Part shown: positions 1 through 9,117 of the stretch, piece after piece
How the letters are laid out: the number at the start of each line of letters is the position of its first letter
Position numbering within the stretch: the first letter of the stretch is position 1
Assembly: GCF_002964765.1 (NCBI RefSeq)
Contig: NZ_PQCF01000032.1
Span: forward strand, 372,001-436,000
Length of the DNA: 64,000 nt
Direction: 5' to 3'
From: Pseudoalteromonas sp. T1lg88
GTDB taxonomy: Bacteria; Pseudomonadota; Gammaproteobacteria; Enterobacterales; Alteromonadaceae
Program-made: the position numbers and the translations under genes
The notes under the pieces: model-generated
The model's input: the letters and a program-made list of their open reading frames with translations, nothing else
What the model was told of the DNA's origin: nothing
Databases searched by the model: none

Positions 1-2271
1 ATGGGGTTGCAAACCGCCCGGCTGACCTTCTTCGATACCATGCTGTTTGCCAATGAGCGCATGCAATTGGCGGCCATCAAGGCGGCTTCACAAGCGTATC
101 CTCTTAAGGGGGAGTTGCTGATAAAAGGGGATTTCGATGCCCCAGAGCAGGTTGCCAAGGGCGGTCCAGAGCCAGGCACGGTTTGGCTCAATGAGTCGGT
201 GATGTATTCACTGGATTTAGCGGTGGGCGATAGCCTAGAGCTTGGCGCCGCGACCTTTAAGGTCAGTGCCATCTTAAGTGAAGAGCCGGACGCGCCCTTT
301 AATATTTTCTCCGGCAGTCGTCGTGTGCTGCTCAATGAAGCGGACATTGACAAAACCAAGGTCATCCAGCCCGGAAGTCGGGTGTTTTATCGCCAGTTGT
401 ATGCCGGCGATAGCGACAAGATTGAGGCCTTTTATCAGTGGTTAAAACCCCAACTGGCCGAGAATCAACGCTGGTATGGGGTTAAAGACAGACAGTCACC
501 CATTTCCAACTCACTTGAACGCTCGGAGCGGTTTTTACTCTTGGCGGGTTTGCTTGGCATTATTCTCGCAGCCGTGGCCATTGCGGTGTCGGCAAAGCGT
601 TATTGTGAGCGCCAGTACGACCCGGTGGCCATGATGAAAACCTTAGGCGGAGCGCGCTCGCAAATTCGCAATATCTATCTGCTGCACCTGGCCTTGGTGT
701 GTGGCTTTTCGCTGCTGCTTGGCTTAGCGGCAGGGTATGGCCTGCAGTACGCGGCGGGCAATTACATGGCCGCCAATATGGATGTGCAGTTGCCCCCGGC
801 GTCAATACGCCCTTGGTTAAGTGCGGTGTTTATCGGTGTGGTGTGCGCTGTAATGTTCTCCATTAAACCACTGCTGGATCTTTTTGATATTCCCCCCCTA
901 AGGGTCTTGCGTCGCAACCTGGGTGACCGTTTATTGGTGAGTAAGATTCACCTTGCTCTGTCTGCCTTTACCGTCTTTGCTTTAATGTGGCTGTTCAGCG
1001 GTAAGATTATGATTACTATCATTTTATTCTTATCCTCGGCGGCGGTGGTTTTGGTGCTCTTTATCCTTTCCAAGCTGATTTTTGGCGGTGGCCGTAAGCT
1101 CGGCTTAAGCCCGGGAAACAGTTGGTCTTTGGCCATTGCCTCGATTCAAAAGCGGGCCAACGCCAATGCGGTGCAACTGATCAGTTTTGCACTGGCCATT
1201 AAGTTGCTGCTGTTTTTAATCGTACTGAAAAACGACATGATCAATGACTGGCAATCTCAGCTGCCAGCGGATGCGCCGAACGCCTTTTTAGTGAACATCA
1301 CCGAGGAAGAAAAGCAGCCGGTCGGTGATTACCTCGCGGCCCAGAATATAGAAGTGTCACGTTTTTACCCCACTATTCGCGGTCGTGTTAATGCCATCAA
1401 TGGCGAGCCCGTGGCCCGAGAGGTGTCGTTAGAGGACAACGAGAAAAAAGACGAGGAAGCGCGCTCGGGAGTGGGCCGCGAGCTCAACCTTACCTGGGTG
1501 AGTGAGATGCCAAGTCATAATACCTTAAGTGGCGGGCAATGGTTTGACGAGCAAAGCCGTCGCGAGGTGTCGGTGGAGCAGTCCATGGCCGAACGTTTGG
1601 ATATAAAGCTTGGCGACTCAGTGAGTTTTTTAATTGGCGCACAAAGCTTTGAGGCCAAGGTCACCAGCTTCCGCGAGGTGAACTGGTCCACCTTAAAGCC
1701 GAACTTCTTTATGATTTTAAGCCCGGATGTACTGGCGGATTTCCCCGCAACCTATATAGCCGCGGCGCGCATCGATGAGGGGCAAAGCAAGGCCTTTACC
1801 CAGTTGCTGCGTCAGTATCCGACCATCACAGCCATAGATGTCGATAACTTTGTCGATCAAATTCGCTCAACCATAGAGCAGGTCTCTTTGGCGATTGGTT
1901 TTGTGCTTGCCATAGTTGTGGTTTGCGGCGCCTTGGTGCTTATTTCTCAGGTACAGGCGAGTCTGGGTGAGCGCATGCAGGAGGTGGTGATACTTCGTAC
2001 CCTGGGGGCTCGCGGACAACTTATTCGTCATGCAACCCTGTATGAGTTTCTCTTGCTCGGTTTGGTGGCTGGTGTGGTTGCAGCGCTAAGTAGTGATATT
2101 GCCTTGTTTATCGTACAGCGCACCTTGTTTGAACTGCCGGGCAAGTTGCATCCGGATATCTGGTTGATTGGTCCCTTGTCCGGTGCCTTATTTGTGGCTG
2201 TGCTGGGCTACACCATGATCGCCCGCACACTGAATAAAAACACCAGTGGTTTGCTGCGTAAAATCATGTAG
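1..2271 (+). CDS. ybbP: ABC transporter permease, YbbP/FtsX type (5' end cut by window)
   Basis: Inner-membrane permease of the FtsX/MacB superfamily. It resembles E. coli YbbP along its whole length: the stretches PGSRVFYRQLYAG, ENQRWYGVKD and SLERSERFLLLAGLL have close counterparts there, and ELNLTW occurs in the second soluble domain. Visible layout: soluble domain (to about residue 170), a transmembrane group (about 178-420), a second soluble domain (about 425-620), then three C-terminal helices ending in a cytoplasmic tail. YbbP is about 800 residues and begins with a short cytoplasmic segment and a first helix; both are missing here. The ATG at base 1 is therefore probably internal, and some 50-70 residues and the partner ATPase (YbbA) should lie upstream. 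The transported substrate is not established for the family. Confidence 0.85.
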   Translation: MGLQTARLTFFDTMLFANERMQLAAIKAASQAYPLKGELLIKGDFDAPEQVAKGGPEPGTVWLNESVMYSLDLAVGDSLELGAATFKVSAILSEEPDAPFNIFSGSRRVLLNEADIDKTKVIQPGSRVFYRQLYAGDSDKIEAFYQWLKPQLAENQRWYGVKDRQSPISNSLERSERFLLLAGLLGIILAAVAIAVSAKRYCERQYDPVAMMKTLGGARSQIRNIYLLHLALVCGFSLLLGLAAGYGLQYAAGNYMAANMDVQLPPASIRPWLSAVFIGVVCAVMFSIKPLLDLFDIPPLRVLRRNLGDRLLVSKIHLALSAFTVFALMWLFSGKIMITIILFLSSAAVVLVLFILSKLIFGGGRKLGLSPGNSWSLAIASIQKRANANAVQLISFALAIKLLLFLIVLKNDMINDWQSQLPADAPNAFLVNITEEEKQPVGDYLAAQNIEVSRFYPTIRGRVNAINGEPVAREVSLEDNEKKDEEARSGVGRELNLTWVSEMPSHNTLSGGQWFDEQSRREVSVEQSMAERLDIKLGDSVSFLIGAQSFEAKVTSFREVNWSTLKPNFFMILSPDVLADFPATYIAAARIDEGQSKAFTQLLRQYPTITAIDVDNFVDQIRSTIEQVSLAIGFVLAIVVVCGALVLISQVQASLGERMQEVVILRTLGARGQLIRHATLYEFLLLGLVAGVVAALSSDIALFIVQRTLFELPGKLHPDIWLIGPLSGALFVAVLGYTMIARTLNKNTSGLLRKIM

Positions 2272-2294
2272 TGGGGTTGTTTTGGCCTAGGCCG

Positions 2295-3185
2295 CTAATG
2301 GCGGCTGAGGATTTGGGCAAGAGCCGGTCTTAGTTCGGGATGGCGAAAGCGAAAGCCTTCTTTGAGCATGCGTTTGGGCTGCACATTTTGTCCGTACAGC
2401 ATAAGATCGGCCATTTCTCCCATTAACAGTCGCAGCACTGCTTTGGGCATGCGCAAAAAGGCGGGACGACGCAGTATTTGTGCCAGGGTTTTGCTGAATT
2501 CTTCATTACTCACCGGGTGTGGGGCTGTGGCATTGATGGGGCCGCTGATATGGTCGTATTTGATTAAATACATGATCACCTGCACCATATCATCAAGGTG
2601 GATCCAGGACATATACTGGTGACCATCGCCCAAAGGCCCACCGAGACCACAGCGAAATGCCGGCAACATTTTTGTCAGCGCACCGCCACGGGCGGAAAGC
2701 ACAATGCCGGTACGCAGCAAACAGACTCGGGTTTGTGCCTTTTGTGCCGCTTGCTCCCAGTCTTTGCACAGCTGGTGGCTGAACTCGTCATAACAATGTT
2801 CATAATCTTCGCCAATCACCTGTTCGCCCTGGCGGCCGTAATAGCCTATGGCACTGCCGGAGATCAGGGTTTTTGGCTTTTTCTCGGCCTGGTTTATACG
2901 CTCGGCAATTTCCTCTGTGAGGGTAATACGAGAGTCATAGACCCGCTGTTTTTGCTCTGGCGTCCAACGTTTGTTAACTATGGGCTCACCGGCTAGGTTG
3001 ATCACCACATCGGTATCATTGAAATCAACCTTGTCCAGGCTGCGTACCGCTTCGATGCGGTGCCCAAGTTTCAAATAGGCATTAGCGGGCGTGCGCGTAA
3101 GCACCGTCACGCTGTGATGGTTTAACAGATGTTTATAAAGCTCGGAGCCAATTAGTCCGGTGGCCCCGGTAATAAGAATGTTCAT
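2295..3185 (-). CDS. yfcH: TIGR01777-type NAD(P)-dependent epimerase/dehydratase (YfcH-like)
   Basis: Short-chain-dehydrogenase-like protein of the SulA/YfcH family. The N-terminus MNILITGATGLIGSEL carries the GxxGxxG nucleotide-binding turn. DVVINLAGEPI, SGSAIGYYG with its YG dyad and MSWIHLDDMV are family hallmarks, and the C-terminal part (about 240-296) is the DUF1731-type tail. An in-frame TTG lies 30 nt upstream, but the GATG-motif methionine fits family starts better. Physiological substrate unknown; in E. coli it is also uncharacterised. It stands alone and converges with the YbbP-like gene, separated by only about 23 bp. Confidence 0.85.
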   Translation of the reverse strand: MNILITGATGLIGSELYKHLLNHHSVTVLTRTPANAYLKLGHRIEAVRSLDKVDFNDTDVVINLAGEPIVNKRWTPEQKQRVYDSRITLTEEIAERINQAEKKPKTLISGSAIGYYGRQGEQVIGEDYEHCYDEFSHQLCKDWEQAAQKAQTRVCLLRTGIVLSARGGALTKMLPAFRCGLGGPLGDGHQYMSWIHLDDMVQVIMYLIKYDHISGPINATAPHPVSNEEFSKTLAQILRRPAFLRMPKAVLRLLMGEMADLMLYGQNVQPKRMLKEGFRFRHPELRPALAQILSRH

Positions 3186-3415
3186 GTCGCTATAACGCCA
3201 AGCCGCTCTATACAAGTGTAGGACATTTCTGGCTCTGTGCCGATTACGTCTATTTTTTGTCCCATATCAAGAGTTTATTTTCATTAGTAAGTCGCCTAAA
3301 CTAGGCGTTAATAAGAAAGATGTATACGGGCCTAGGTCGCTTCGCGATCAGGTTTGTTTCGATTTAGCGCTCAAAAACCGCAAATTAACCCCAGAAAAAC
3401 AAAAAGGAATTAACT

Positions 3416-4465
3416 GTGCCTAGCTTTATTGGAGCAAGTAAAAGTTTAATGGTGTTGGCGTCCCTGGTGATCGTCTTGGCCGGGATTAAAATTGCCAGCC
3501 CCTTGGTGGTGCCCTTTATTCTCTCGGTATTTATTGCGGTGATCTGCAGCCCCCTGATCAATGCCTTGGGGCGTTATCGTATTCCTAAAGGGCTTGCCAT
3601 TGTTCTGGTGATCATGTTGGTTTTTGGCTTGATTCTGAGCCTGGCAGGCTTGGTAGGGCAGTCGGTTAATGACTTTTCGGCGCAATTACCTCAATACAAA
3701 GAGCAGTTAAAAAACGAGTTTGAATGGCTGGTCAATACCCTGGCGCAATACAATATTTTTCTTGATAAGGCGCAAATTATGGCCATGTTCGACCCGGCCA
3801 AAATGATAGATGTAGCCACCAATATGCTCACCGGCTTCGGTGGCGTGATGGCGAACCTGTTTTTAATCATAGTCACCGTGGTGTTTATGCTGTTTGAGGG
3901 GCCAAGTATAGGCAATAAAATCCACCTGGCGATGGATGATCCGGACATGAAAATGGCGCAAATAGACCGCTTTCTTGCCTCTATCAATTCCTATTTGGCG
4001 ATTAAAACCCTGGTGAGTCTGGCCACTGGTATCTTAGTTACCTTTATGCTGTGGCTACTTGATATCGACTACTTCCTGCTTTGGGGTGTGGTTGCCTTTA
4101 TGTTCAACTATATTCCCAATATAGGTTCTATTATTGCCGCCGTACCCGCGGTGTTGCTGGCGCTTATTACCCAAAGTCCGCTGACCGCAGCCATAGTGGG
4201 TGGTGGTTATATCCTTATCAATACTGTGATGGGTAACATGATAGAGCCGCGTTTTATGGGGCGAGGCCTGGGCTTGTCGGCCTTGGTGGTGTTTTTATCG
4301 TTAATTTTCTGGGGTTGGCTGCTTGGCAGTGTCGGCATGCTGTTGTCGGTGCCGCTGACCATGGTGGTGAAGATCGCCCTTGAAGAGAGTGAAGAAGGGC
4401 GCTGGATAGCTACCTTGTTAGGCAGCGATGCACAAGTTGCCAATAATACCAATTCACTTAAATAG
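3416..4465 (+). CDS. AI-2E family transporter (TqsA-like)
   Basis: Polytopic inner-membrane protein of the AI-2E/PerM family, closest in my reading to E. coli TqsA (YdgG). The helix pair at residues 12-45 (AGIKIASPLVVPFILSVFIA), the central NYIPNIGSIIAA motif and the C-terminal EPRFMGRGLGLSALVVFLS block followed by FWGWLLGSVGMLLSVPLT are nearly those of TqsA. Length of 349 residues is normal. GTG start, chosen because AAGGAA lies 6 nt upstream. TqsA exports the quorum signal AI-2 in E. coli; other family members do different jobs (for example Na+/H+ exchange), so the substrate here is not settled. It is monocistronic and ends before a long palindrome. Confidence 0.85.
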   Translation: MPSFIGASKSLMVLASLVIVLAGIKIASPLVVPFILSVFIAVICSPLINALGRYRIPKGLAIVLVIMLVFGLILSLAGLVGQSVNDFSAQLPQYKEQLKNEFEWLVNTLAQYNIFLDKAQIMAMFDPAKMIDVATNMLTGFGGVMANLFLIIVTVVFMLFEGPSIGNKIHLAMDDPDMKMAQIDRFLASINSYLAIKTLVSLATGILVTFMLWLLDIDYFLLWGVVAFMFNYIPNIGSIIAAVPAVLLALITQSPLTAAIVGGGYILINTVMGNMIEPRFMGRGLGLSALVVFLSLIFWGWLLGSVGMLLSVPLTMVVKIALEESEEGRWIATLLGSDAQVANNTNSLK

Positions 4466-4491
4466 CTAATCATTCTAGCGGGCTAAATATC

Positions 4492-4559
4492 ATGCTAACT
4501 GCGTTGGAATTTTTCTATGGAGAATAACTACATAAGAAAAATTCCAACGCAGTTAGCAT
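4492..4559. repeat. Perfect 25-bp inverted repeat with 18-nt loop
   Basis: Left arm 4492-4516 (begins ATGCTAACTGCG) and right arm 4535-4559 are exact reverse complements; the loop is 4517-4534. It lies between the convergent TqsA-like and phoQ genes. Each strand can form a very stable stem whose loop-proximal end is AT-rich (TTTTTCT/AGAAAAA). There is no U-tract after either outer arm, so it is not a textbook intrinsic terminator, though it may block both transcripts. Confidence 0.8.
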
Positions 4560-4599
4560 ATCATTTATCCAACGCTATCTCTGATCACATACTTAACAG

Positions 4600-4659
4600 A
4601 ACTGGTATAAGTCGAGCTAGATAGCATCGACTTATTGGCCTAGTACGCTTATTCCAGTT
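4600..4659. repeat. Nested inverted repeats downstream of phoQ
   Basis: An inner stem, ATAAGTCGA (4607-4615) with TCGACTTAT (4627-4635), is enclosed asymmetrically by an outer pair, AACTGG (4600-4605) and CCAGTT (4654-4659). No open reading frame is visible in this gap between the convergent genes. It may be the 3' end structure of phoQ mRNA or part of a small dispersed repeat together with the neighbouring 25-bp palindrome. Confidence 0.45.
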
Positions 4660-4709
4660 TGTGGCTGGCCAGGAAACTACAAAGCGCTGTGTATAGGGTG
4701 TCACCGCGC

Positions 4710-6047
4710 TTAACTGGTTTCCTGATAATCAAACTCTAGTTCGAACAGGGCGCCGCCAAGAGGGCTGTCGCCTATGGTTAAGTGACCATGGTAACCATTG
4801 ACCAAATCGGCAACTATGGCCATACCGACACCGTGCCCGCTTTCATAGCTATCCAGGCGGGTACCGCGCTGCAATAACAATTCACGCTTATTCTCTGGAA
4901 CGCCGGGACCATCGTCTTCAATAATCAGGCGCAGGCGCTTTTTCTTCTGCACTACCTTAAGGCTCACCTTTGAGTCGCAGGCCTTACAGGCGTTATCCAC
5001 CAGGTTGCCAAGCAGTTCCATTAAATCTGTTTTATCGCCAAGGAAGAAGTGGTTATTGTTAACCTCGACGCTAAATTGGATATTTTTATCGCGATATACC
5101 TTGCTCATGGCGTTAAAGATGGAGTCAGCAACCGGTTTGATCAGGGTTTGTTTTTTCCAGGTATCGGAGGCGCCGGTGGCGGCCCGCTTTAATTGGTGTT
5201 CGATCATCACATTAATGCGGTCGAGTTGCTCCTGGGCATCACTGTCTTGTGCCAGCGGGCTGGACTTTAATACCGCCAATGGGGTTTTCAGAGCATGGGC
5301 GAGGTCGCTTAAGGAAGCGCGATAACGTTCTTTTTGTCGCAGCTGTGATTCCAGTAGCAGATTCAGATCCGCCTTAATGGTTTGCAGCTCCACTGGATAA
5401 TGGCCCTTAATGCTCATGCTGTCGCCGCTTTCTATGGCCTTAATTTCTTTATCCAGACGTTGCAGGGGACGAGAGCTCCAGATAAAGCCGATAATCATCA
5501 ATACAGTGATCACCACACCCATGATCAGCATCCAGTTAATGGAAGTTTGTTTAAAGCCTTCCATCAGGCGCAAAATGGCATCATTGCTTTTTACCAGGAT
5601 AAAGCGCGCTTCTATATCCTGGTCGAGATTGCCAAGAATGCCGGTAAGCGATAACTGCCAATATTTTTTACCCTTGTGGGTGACCAGGCGAAAATCGGAC
5701 TTGCCGGTTTCTGTGATAAAGAGATCCGGTTTAAAGTCGGTATTGAGCGCCGATTCACTTTGCCAGAGCTGTTGCTCACCGGCGTAGATCATCGCATAGG
5801 TGTCTGAAGTAACGCGGTTGAGCTCTGGGGCAAGAATACTGCGTGGCATTTCCACCCCTTGCTCCGAGTATTCGACTTCGGAAATTAAGGAGTAGAGGTG
5901 TGCTTCGAGGGTTTTTTCGGTGGCCTCAATCAAGGAGGCGCGATAGGCATTGCCGATGGAGACAAAGAGAATTGGCATTGCCACGATCAACAAAAAGACA
6001 AGGATAAATCCTTGTCTTATTTTCAGTGAAACTTGATTGACTACCAC
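4710..6047 (-). CDS. phoQ: Sensor histidine kinase PhoQ
   Basis: Membrane sensor kinase, partner of the PhoP just upstream. Two transmembrane segments (about 13-32 and 172-192) flank a periplasmic sensor of about 140 residues. A HAMP-like linker (about 193-245), the H-box SDLAHALKTPLAVL with His251, the N-box NLVDNACKAC, the G1 motif EDDGPGVP and the G2 motif GHGVGMAI follow. The H-box is that of the PhoQ subgroup (E. coli SLKTPLAVLQ). The GTG start sits inside the last codons of phoP (7-nt overlap), so translation is coupled. PhoQ senses low Mg2+, acidic pH or cationic peptides in enterics; the signal here is inferred only. The C-terminus DYQETS is close to the usual length of the family. 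Confidence 0.88.
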   Translation of the reverse strand: MVVNQVSLKIRQGFILVFLLIVAMPILFVSIGNAYRASLIEATEKTLEAHLYSLISEVEYSEQGVEMPRSILAPELNRVTSDTYAMIYAGEQQLWQSESALNTDFKPDLFITETGKSDFRLVTHKGKKYWQLSLTGILGNLDQDIEARFILVKSNDAILRLMEGFKQTSINWMLIMGVVITVLMIIGFIWSSRPLQRLDKEIKAIESGDSMSIKGHYPVELQTIKADLNLLLESQLRQKERYRASLSDLAHALKTPLAVLKSSPLAQDSDAQEQLDRINVMIEHQLKRAATGASDTWKKQTLIKPVADSIFNAMSKVYRDKNIQFSVEVNNNHFFLGDKTDLMELLGNLVDNACKACDSKVSLKVVQKKKRLRLIIEDDGPGVPENKRELLLQRGTRLDSYESGHGVGMAIVADLVNGYHGHLTIGDSPLGGALFELEFDYQETS

Positions 6048-6715
6048 TGGGAGCGCAACCTGTATCCTCGACCACGGAGGGTCTCAACAGGGTTTAGCGT
6101 GCCTTCAGGGTCAAGCTTTTTACGTAACCTCAGTACGAATACCTCGATAACGTTGGAGTCCAGGTCAAAGTCCTGATCGTAAATGTGCTCGGTCAATTCC
6201 GATTTTGAAATTACCTTTTGCGGATTAACCATAAGGTATTCCAACACCTTGTATTCGTAAGCGGTTAAATTAAGCTCACGGTCGTCAACCCAGACCTGCT
6301 GCGAGCGGGTATGAATACGGATAGGACCATTTTTAATTTCCGGGTTGGCCTGTCCGGCGCTGCGGCGAATTAAGGCATTACAACGGGCGATCAACTCTTC
6401 AACATGGAAAGGCTTGGTCAGGTAATCGTCGGCACCGGCATCCAGGCCTTCGACCTTGTCCTGCCAGCGGTCGCGAGCGGTCAAAATTAGAATAGGAATA
6501 TCAACGCCGTTTTTACGGGCTTGTTTAATTACTTCGATACCATCAATTTTTGGCAGACCCAGGTCGACCACCGCCATATCTAGCGGATATTCGCAAATGT
6601 GGAATAAACCGGCTTCGCCGTCATTACATAAATCCACGCTATAACGCTCTTTTTCTAAAGCGCTACGTAAGTTATCTGCTAAATGCAAATCGTCTTCGAT
6701 GACTAAAATACGCAT
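6041..6715 (-). CDS. phoP: Response regulator PhoP
   Basis: OmpR-family response regulator, 224 residues. Receiver domain 1-120 with acidic pocket E7-D8-D9, phosphoacceptor Asp51 (AVVDLGLP), Thr79 and Lys101 (LTKPF). Winged-helix DNA-binding domain about 128-222 with NLTAYEYKVLEYLM and the recognition helix region SNVIEVFVLRLRKKL, ending in RGRGYRL. The sequence fits PhoP better than other OmpR members. The start codon overlaps the stop of the upstream PepSY gene by one base (TAATG), and the stop overlaps the phoQ start, giving a tight three-gene operon. Confidence 0.93.
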   Translation of the reverse strand: MRILVIEDDLHLADNLRSALEKERYSVDLCNDGEAGLFHICEYPLDMAVVDLGLPKIDGIEVIKQARKNGVDIPILILTARDRWQDKVEGLDAGADDYLTKPFHVEELIARCNALIRRSAGQANPEIKNGPIRIHTRSQQVWVDDRELNLTAYEYKVLEYLMVNPQKVISKSELTEHIYDQDFDLDSNVIEVFVLRLRKKLDPEGTLNPVETLRGRGYRLRSQW

Positions 6716-6966
6716 TAATTATTTTCCTTCTCAACTTGTCCCGTGCGTTTAGAGACAATAATGTCGATAACTCGGCCTTTGGGGTTTAAGATTCGAACAA
6801 CGAATTTATCCTTTTGTTCCGAAATCTTTAAAACTTTACCGTTTTCGGCTTCTTTCGCAATCGCCACTGCCTGCTTCTTATCGACCACCTTAGCGGGCGA
6901 ACCAGCATGGGCCGCAGAGAGAGACAGTGTAAATGTGATAAAGATGGCTGCGATTAGTCTTAACAT
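6715..6966 (-). CDS. Small secreted PepSY-domain protein
   Basis: 83-residue protein with a signal peptide (about 1-21, ending AHA-G) and a single PepSY-like domain: KKQAVAIAKEAENGKVLKISEQKDKFVVRIL followed by RVIDIIVSKRTGQV. PepSY proteins are generally periplasmic and are thought to modulate proteases or sense the envelope. It is the first gene of the phoP-phoQ operon and overlaps phoP by one base, which suggests it works with, or reports to, the PhoQ sensor domain. That role is inference from position and domain only. Start supported by GGGAGCTC 8-14 nt upstream. Confidence 0.8.
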   Translation of the reverse strand: MLRLIAAIFITFTLSLSAAHAGSPAKVVDKKQAVAIAKEAENGKVLKISEQKDKFVVRILNPKGRVIDIIVSKRTGQVEKENN

Positions 6967-7030
6967 GATTCAAAGAGCTCCCGGTGAATCTTCGGTAACC
7001 TAATATGGGTTAACCTGTGGTTTATCCTTT

Positions 7031-7051
7031 GGATTAGTCCGAGGATAATCC
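7031..7051. promoter_or_regulatory. Inverted repeat upstream of the pepSY-phoPQ operon
   Basis: GGATTA (7031-7036) and TAATCC (7046-7051) form a 6-bp inverted repeat with a 9-nt spacer about 65 bp upstream of the operon start. The adjoining 7003-7025 stretch has two GGTTA(A/C)-type half sites, loosely like PhoP half sites (GGTTTA) but not at the 11-bp period of a PhoP box. A regulatory role is only possible. Confidence 0.25.
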
Positions 7052-7130
7052 CAAAGGCTAAGCCGTAGGCATAGCTACAGGCGGTGGCATATTGGTTAGC
7101 ATACGAAACACCAATTAACCTTTACTGAAC

Positions 7131-7433
7131 TTATGCGCCGAGTACTTTTTTAAATGGTTTAACCACAGAATTGTCGTAAACGCCTGCGGCGATATACGGG
7201 TCTTCGGCGGCCCATTCCCGTGCCTGTTGCAGCGAGTCGAACTCGGCAATAACCAGTGAGCCGGTAAAGCCGGCGTCACCTGGGTCGTTACTGTCAACAG
7301 CAGGCAGCGGACCGGCTACATACAAGCGACCCTGGCTATCAAGCTCCTGTAAACGGGCTAAATGAGCAGGGCGAGCAGCAAGGCGTTTTTCCAGCGAATT
7401 TTCAACATCGGTTGAGTAAATCATGTACAACAT
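7131..7433 (-). CDS. yciI: YciI family protein
   Basis: 100-residue protein almost matching E. coli Yci[52 protein letters not shown] and a C-terminus VVKPFKKV. The His in PAHL and the Asp in AVDSND form the conserved putative active site of this ferredoxin-like fold. The reading frame is open 28 codons further upstream, but the family starts at the MLYxIY methionine, so that start is used; no strong ribosome site is seen. Biochemical role unknown. The gene lies on the same side of the trp operon as yciB, as in E. coli. Confidence 0.88.
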   Translation of the reverse strand: MLYMIYSTDVENSLEKRLAARPAHLARLQELDSQGRLYVAGPLPAVDSNDPGDAGFTGSLVIAEFDSLQQAREWAAEDPYIAAGVYDNSVVKPFKKVLGA

Positions 7434-7619
7434 AAATAAAACCAAGTAGTTGGTATGAATTACTTTTATGATAGCCAGCATTGAGGGCGCTTGTAAATTT
7501 TTATCGTGCAATGACATAGTCGCTTGACGAATAAAAGGGCATGTATTAACACGAATGCACGTAATTTACGCTGTAAACAAATGCACACCGATTTACTCGG
7601 GCAAATACGTCTATAAAGC

Positions 7620-7649
7620 TTGAAAAGGCCGGTTTAACACTGCTAGAGT
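7620..7649 (+). promoter_or_regulatory. Possible sigma70 promoter of the NSS transporter gene
   Basis: TTGAAA (7620-7625) and TAGAGT (7644-7649) are separated by 18 bp and lie 28 bp upstream of the ATG. Placement fits, but the -10 element is weak. Confidence 0.3.
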
Positions 7650-7677
7650 CGGGTTAAAACAATAACAAGGTTTTTCT

Positions 7678-9102
7678 ATGAGCGAAAAACGTGAACACTT
7701 TAGCTCGCGACTGGGCTTTATTCTCGCAGCCGCCGGTTCGGCGGTTGGTATCGGTAACCTGGTTGGTTTCCCTGTATCGGCCACCAAAAATGGTGGTGGT
7801 GCCTTCTTAATCGTCTATGCCCTGTTTGTGGCCTTTATTTGTCTTCCTGTGATGATGGCGGAAATGGCCATGGGTCGTAAGGCGCAAAAAGACCCTTACG
7901 GTGCTTATCGCCAGCTATCGGGAAATTCACCCCGTTGGCGTGGTGCCGGCATTTTAGCTGTATTGACTCCCTTTATGATTGCCGTTTTCTATATGGTTAT
8001 CACCGTATGGATCTTCGGCTATCTGGCACAAACTGCCTTCGGTAACCTTGAAGCCCTGGCCGATCCGGGTAACTTTGGGCGCTTTATTAATGAATACAGC
8101 GTTTTTGCCTATATGCTGGTGGTGGCCGTGGTGGTCAACCTTATCCTAGTCGGTGGCGTAAAAGACGGCATCGAAAAGGCGGCAAAGTTTTTAATGCCCG
8201 CGCTGTTTGTTTTATTGATTGCCCTGGTGGCCTATGTACTGACCTTGGACAACGCCATGGCCGGGGTGCGTTACTATGTGGTACCTGATTTTTCTAAAAT
8301 GAATGCCAGTGTGTTAAACGGCGCGTTATCTCAGGCGTTTTTCTCACTGTCGCTGGGCATGGGTATCCTGATGACCTACGCCTCTTATATCTCGAAAAAA
8401 GATGATATCGTCAGTGGCGCGAAAATGGTGGCGATCACCGATTCCTTGGTGGCCTTTACCGCAGGTCTTATGGTGCTTCCGGCTATCTTCAGCTTTAATC
8501 CGAACACGGATCCAAGCGAGTTATCCGACTCTTCTGTATCCATGATTTTCGTTTACCTGCCGAAAATTCTGCTGGCACTGCAAACCGATATAGGTTACGT
8601 GGGTGCATCCATCGTCGCCTTTGTATTCTTCTTATTGGTGTTCTTCGCCGCTATCACTTCTTTGGTGTCGATCGTTGAAGTACCTACCGCGACCTTGATT
8701 GAAGAAAAGGGCTACAGCCGTAAAAAAGCGCTTGTGGTGTTAGCCGGCGCCATAGGTATTCTGACCGTGGGCTGCACCCTGTCCTTTGGCATGGTTGATT
8801 GGCTGACACAATTGACCAATTATGGCGGCAGCGACAAGAGCATGTTCGATGTGGTATATGATGTTTTTTATGACACCATATTGCCGCTCAACGGTCTGAT
8901 GGTCTGTATTTTCGTTATGTATCGCTGGAAGAAGGCCAAGCTAAGCGAAGAGCTTTCACAAGGCTCTGACGGCTATGCCGGCAGCTTTATGGAAAAGTAC
9001 GTGAACTTTTCACTGTCGACCTTTATCCCAGTGATCTTATTGCTGATCTTTATTAATACCGTGGCAACCAAGTTCTTCGCCGTAAGTATCTTTGGTTTCT
9101 AA
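7678..9102 (+). CDS. Sodium-dependent transporter, NSS (SNF) family
   Basis: 474-residue inner-membrane symporter of the LeuT/MhsT superfamily. The N-terminal half-unwound helix 1 motif is GSAVGIGNLVGFP (usual form GxAVGLGNxWRFP) with the Na+-binding region, followed by NGGGAFL. About 11-12 hydrophobic helices follow, including the helix 6 region SQAFFSLSLGMGILMTYASYI and helix 8 SIVAFVFFLLVFFAAITSLVS. Members take up amino acids or related compounds with Na+; the substrate cannot be read from sequence. Note the WR to VG change in the helix 1 motif. Monocistronic; it converges with the CPBP gene after only 15 bp. Confidence 0.87.
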   Translation: MSEKREHFSSRLGFILAAAGSAVGIGNLVGFPVSATKNGGGAFLIVYALFVAFICLPVMMAEMAMGRKAQKDPYGAYRQLSGNSPRWRGAGILAVLTPFMIAVFYMVITVWIFGYLAQTAFGNLEALADPGNFGRFINEYSVFAYMLVVAVVVNLILVGGVKDGIEKAAKFLMPALFVLLIALVAYVLTLDNAMAGVRYYVVPDFSKMNASVLNGALSQAFFSLSLGMGILMTYASYISKKDDIVSGAKMVAITDSLVAFTAGLMVLPAIFSFNPNTDPSELSDSSVSMIFVYLPKILLALQTDIGYVGASIVAFVFFLLVFFAAITSLVSIVEVPTATLIEEKGYSRKKALVVLAGAIGILTVGCTLSFGMVDWLTQLTNYGGSDKSMFDVVYDVFYDTILPLNGLMVCIFVMYRWKKAKLSEELSQGSDGYAGSFMEKYVNFSLSTFIPVILLLIFINTVATKFFAVSIFGF

Positions 9103-9117
9103 ATCAAGCGCGGGTGC

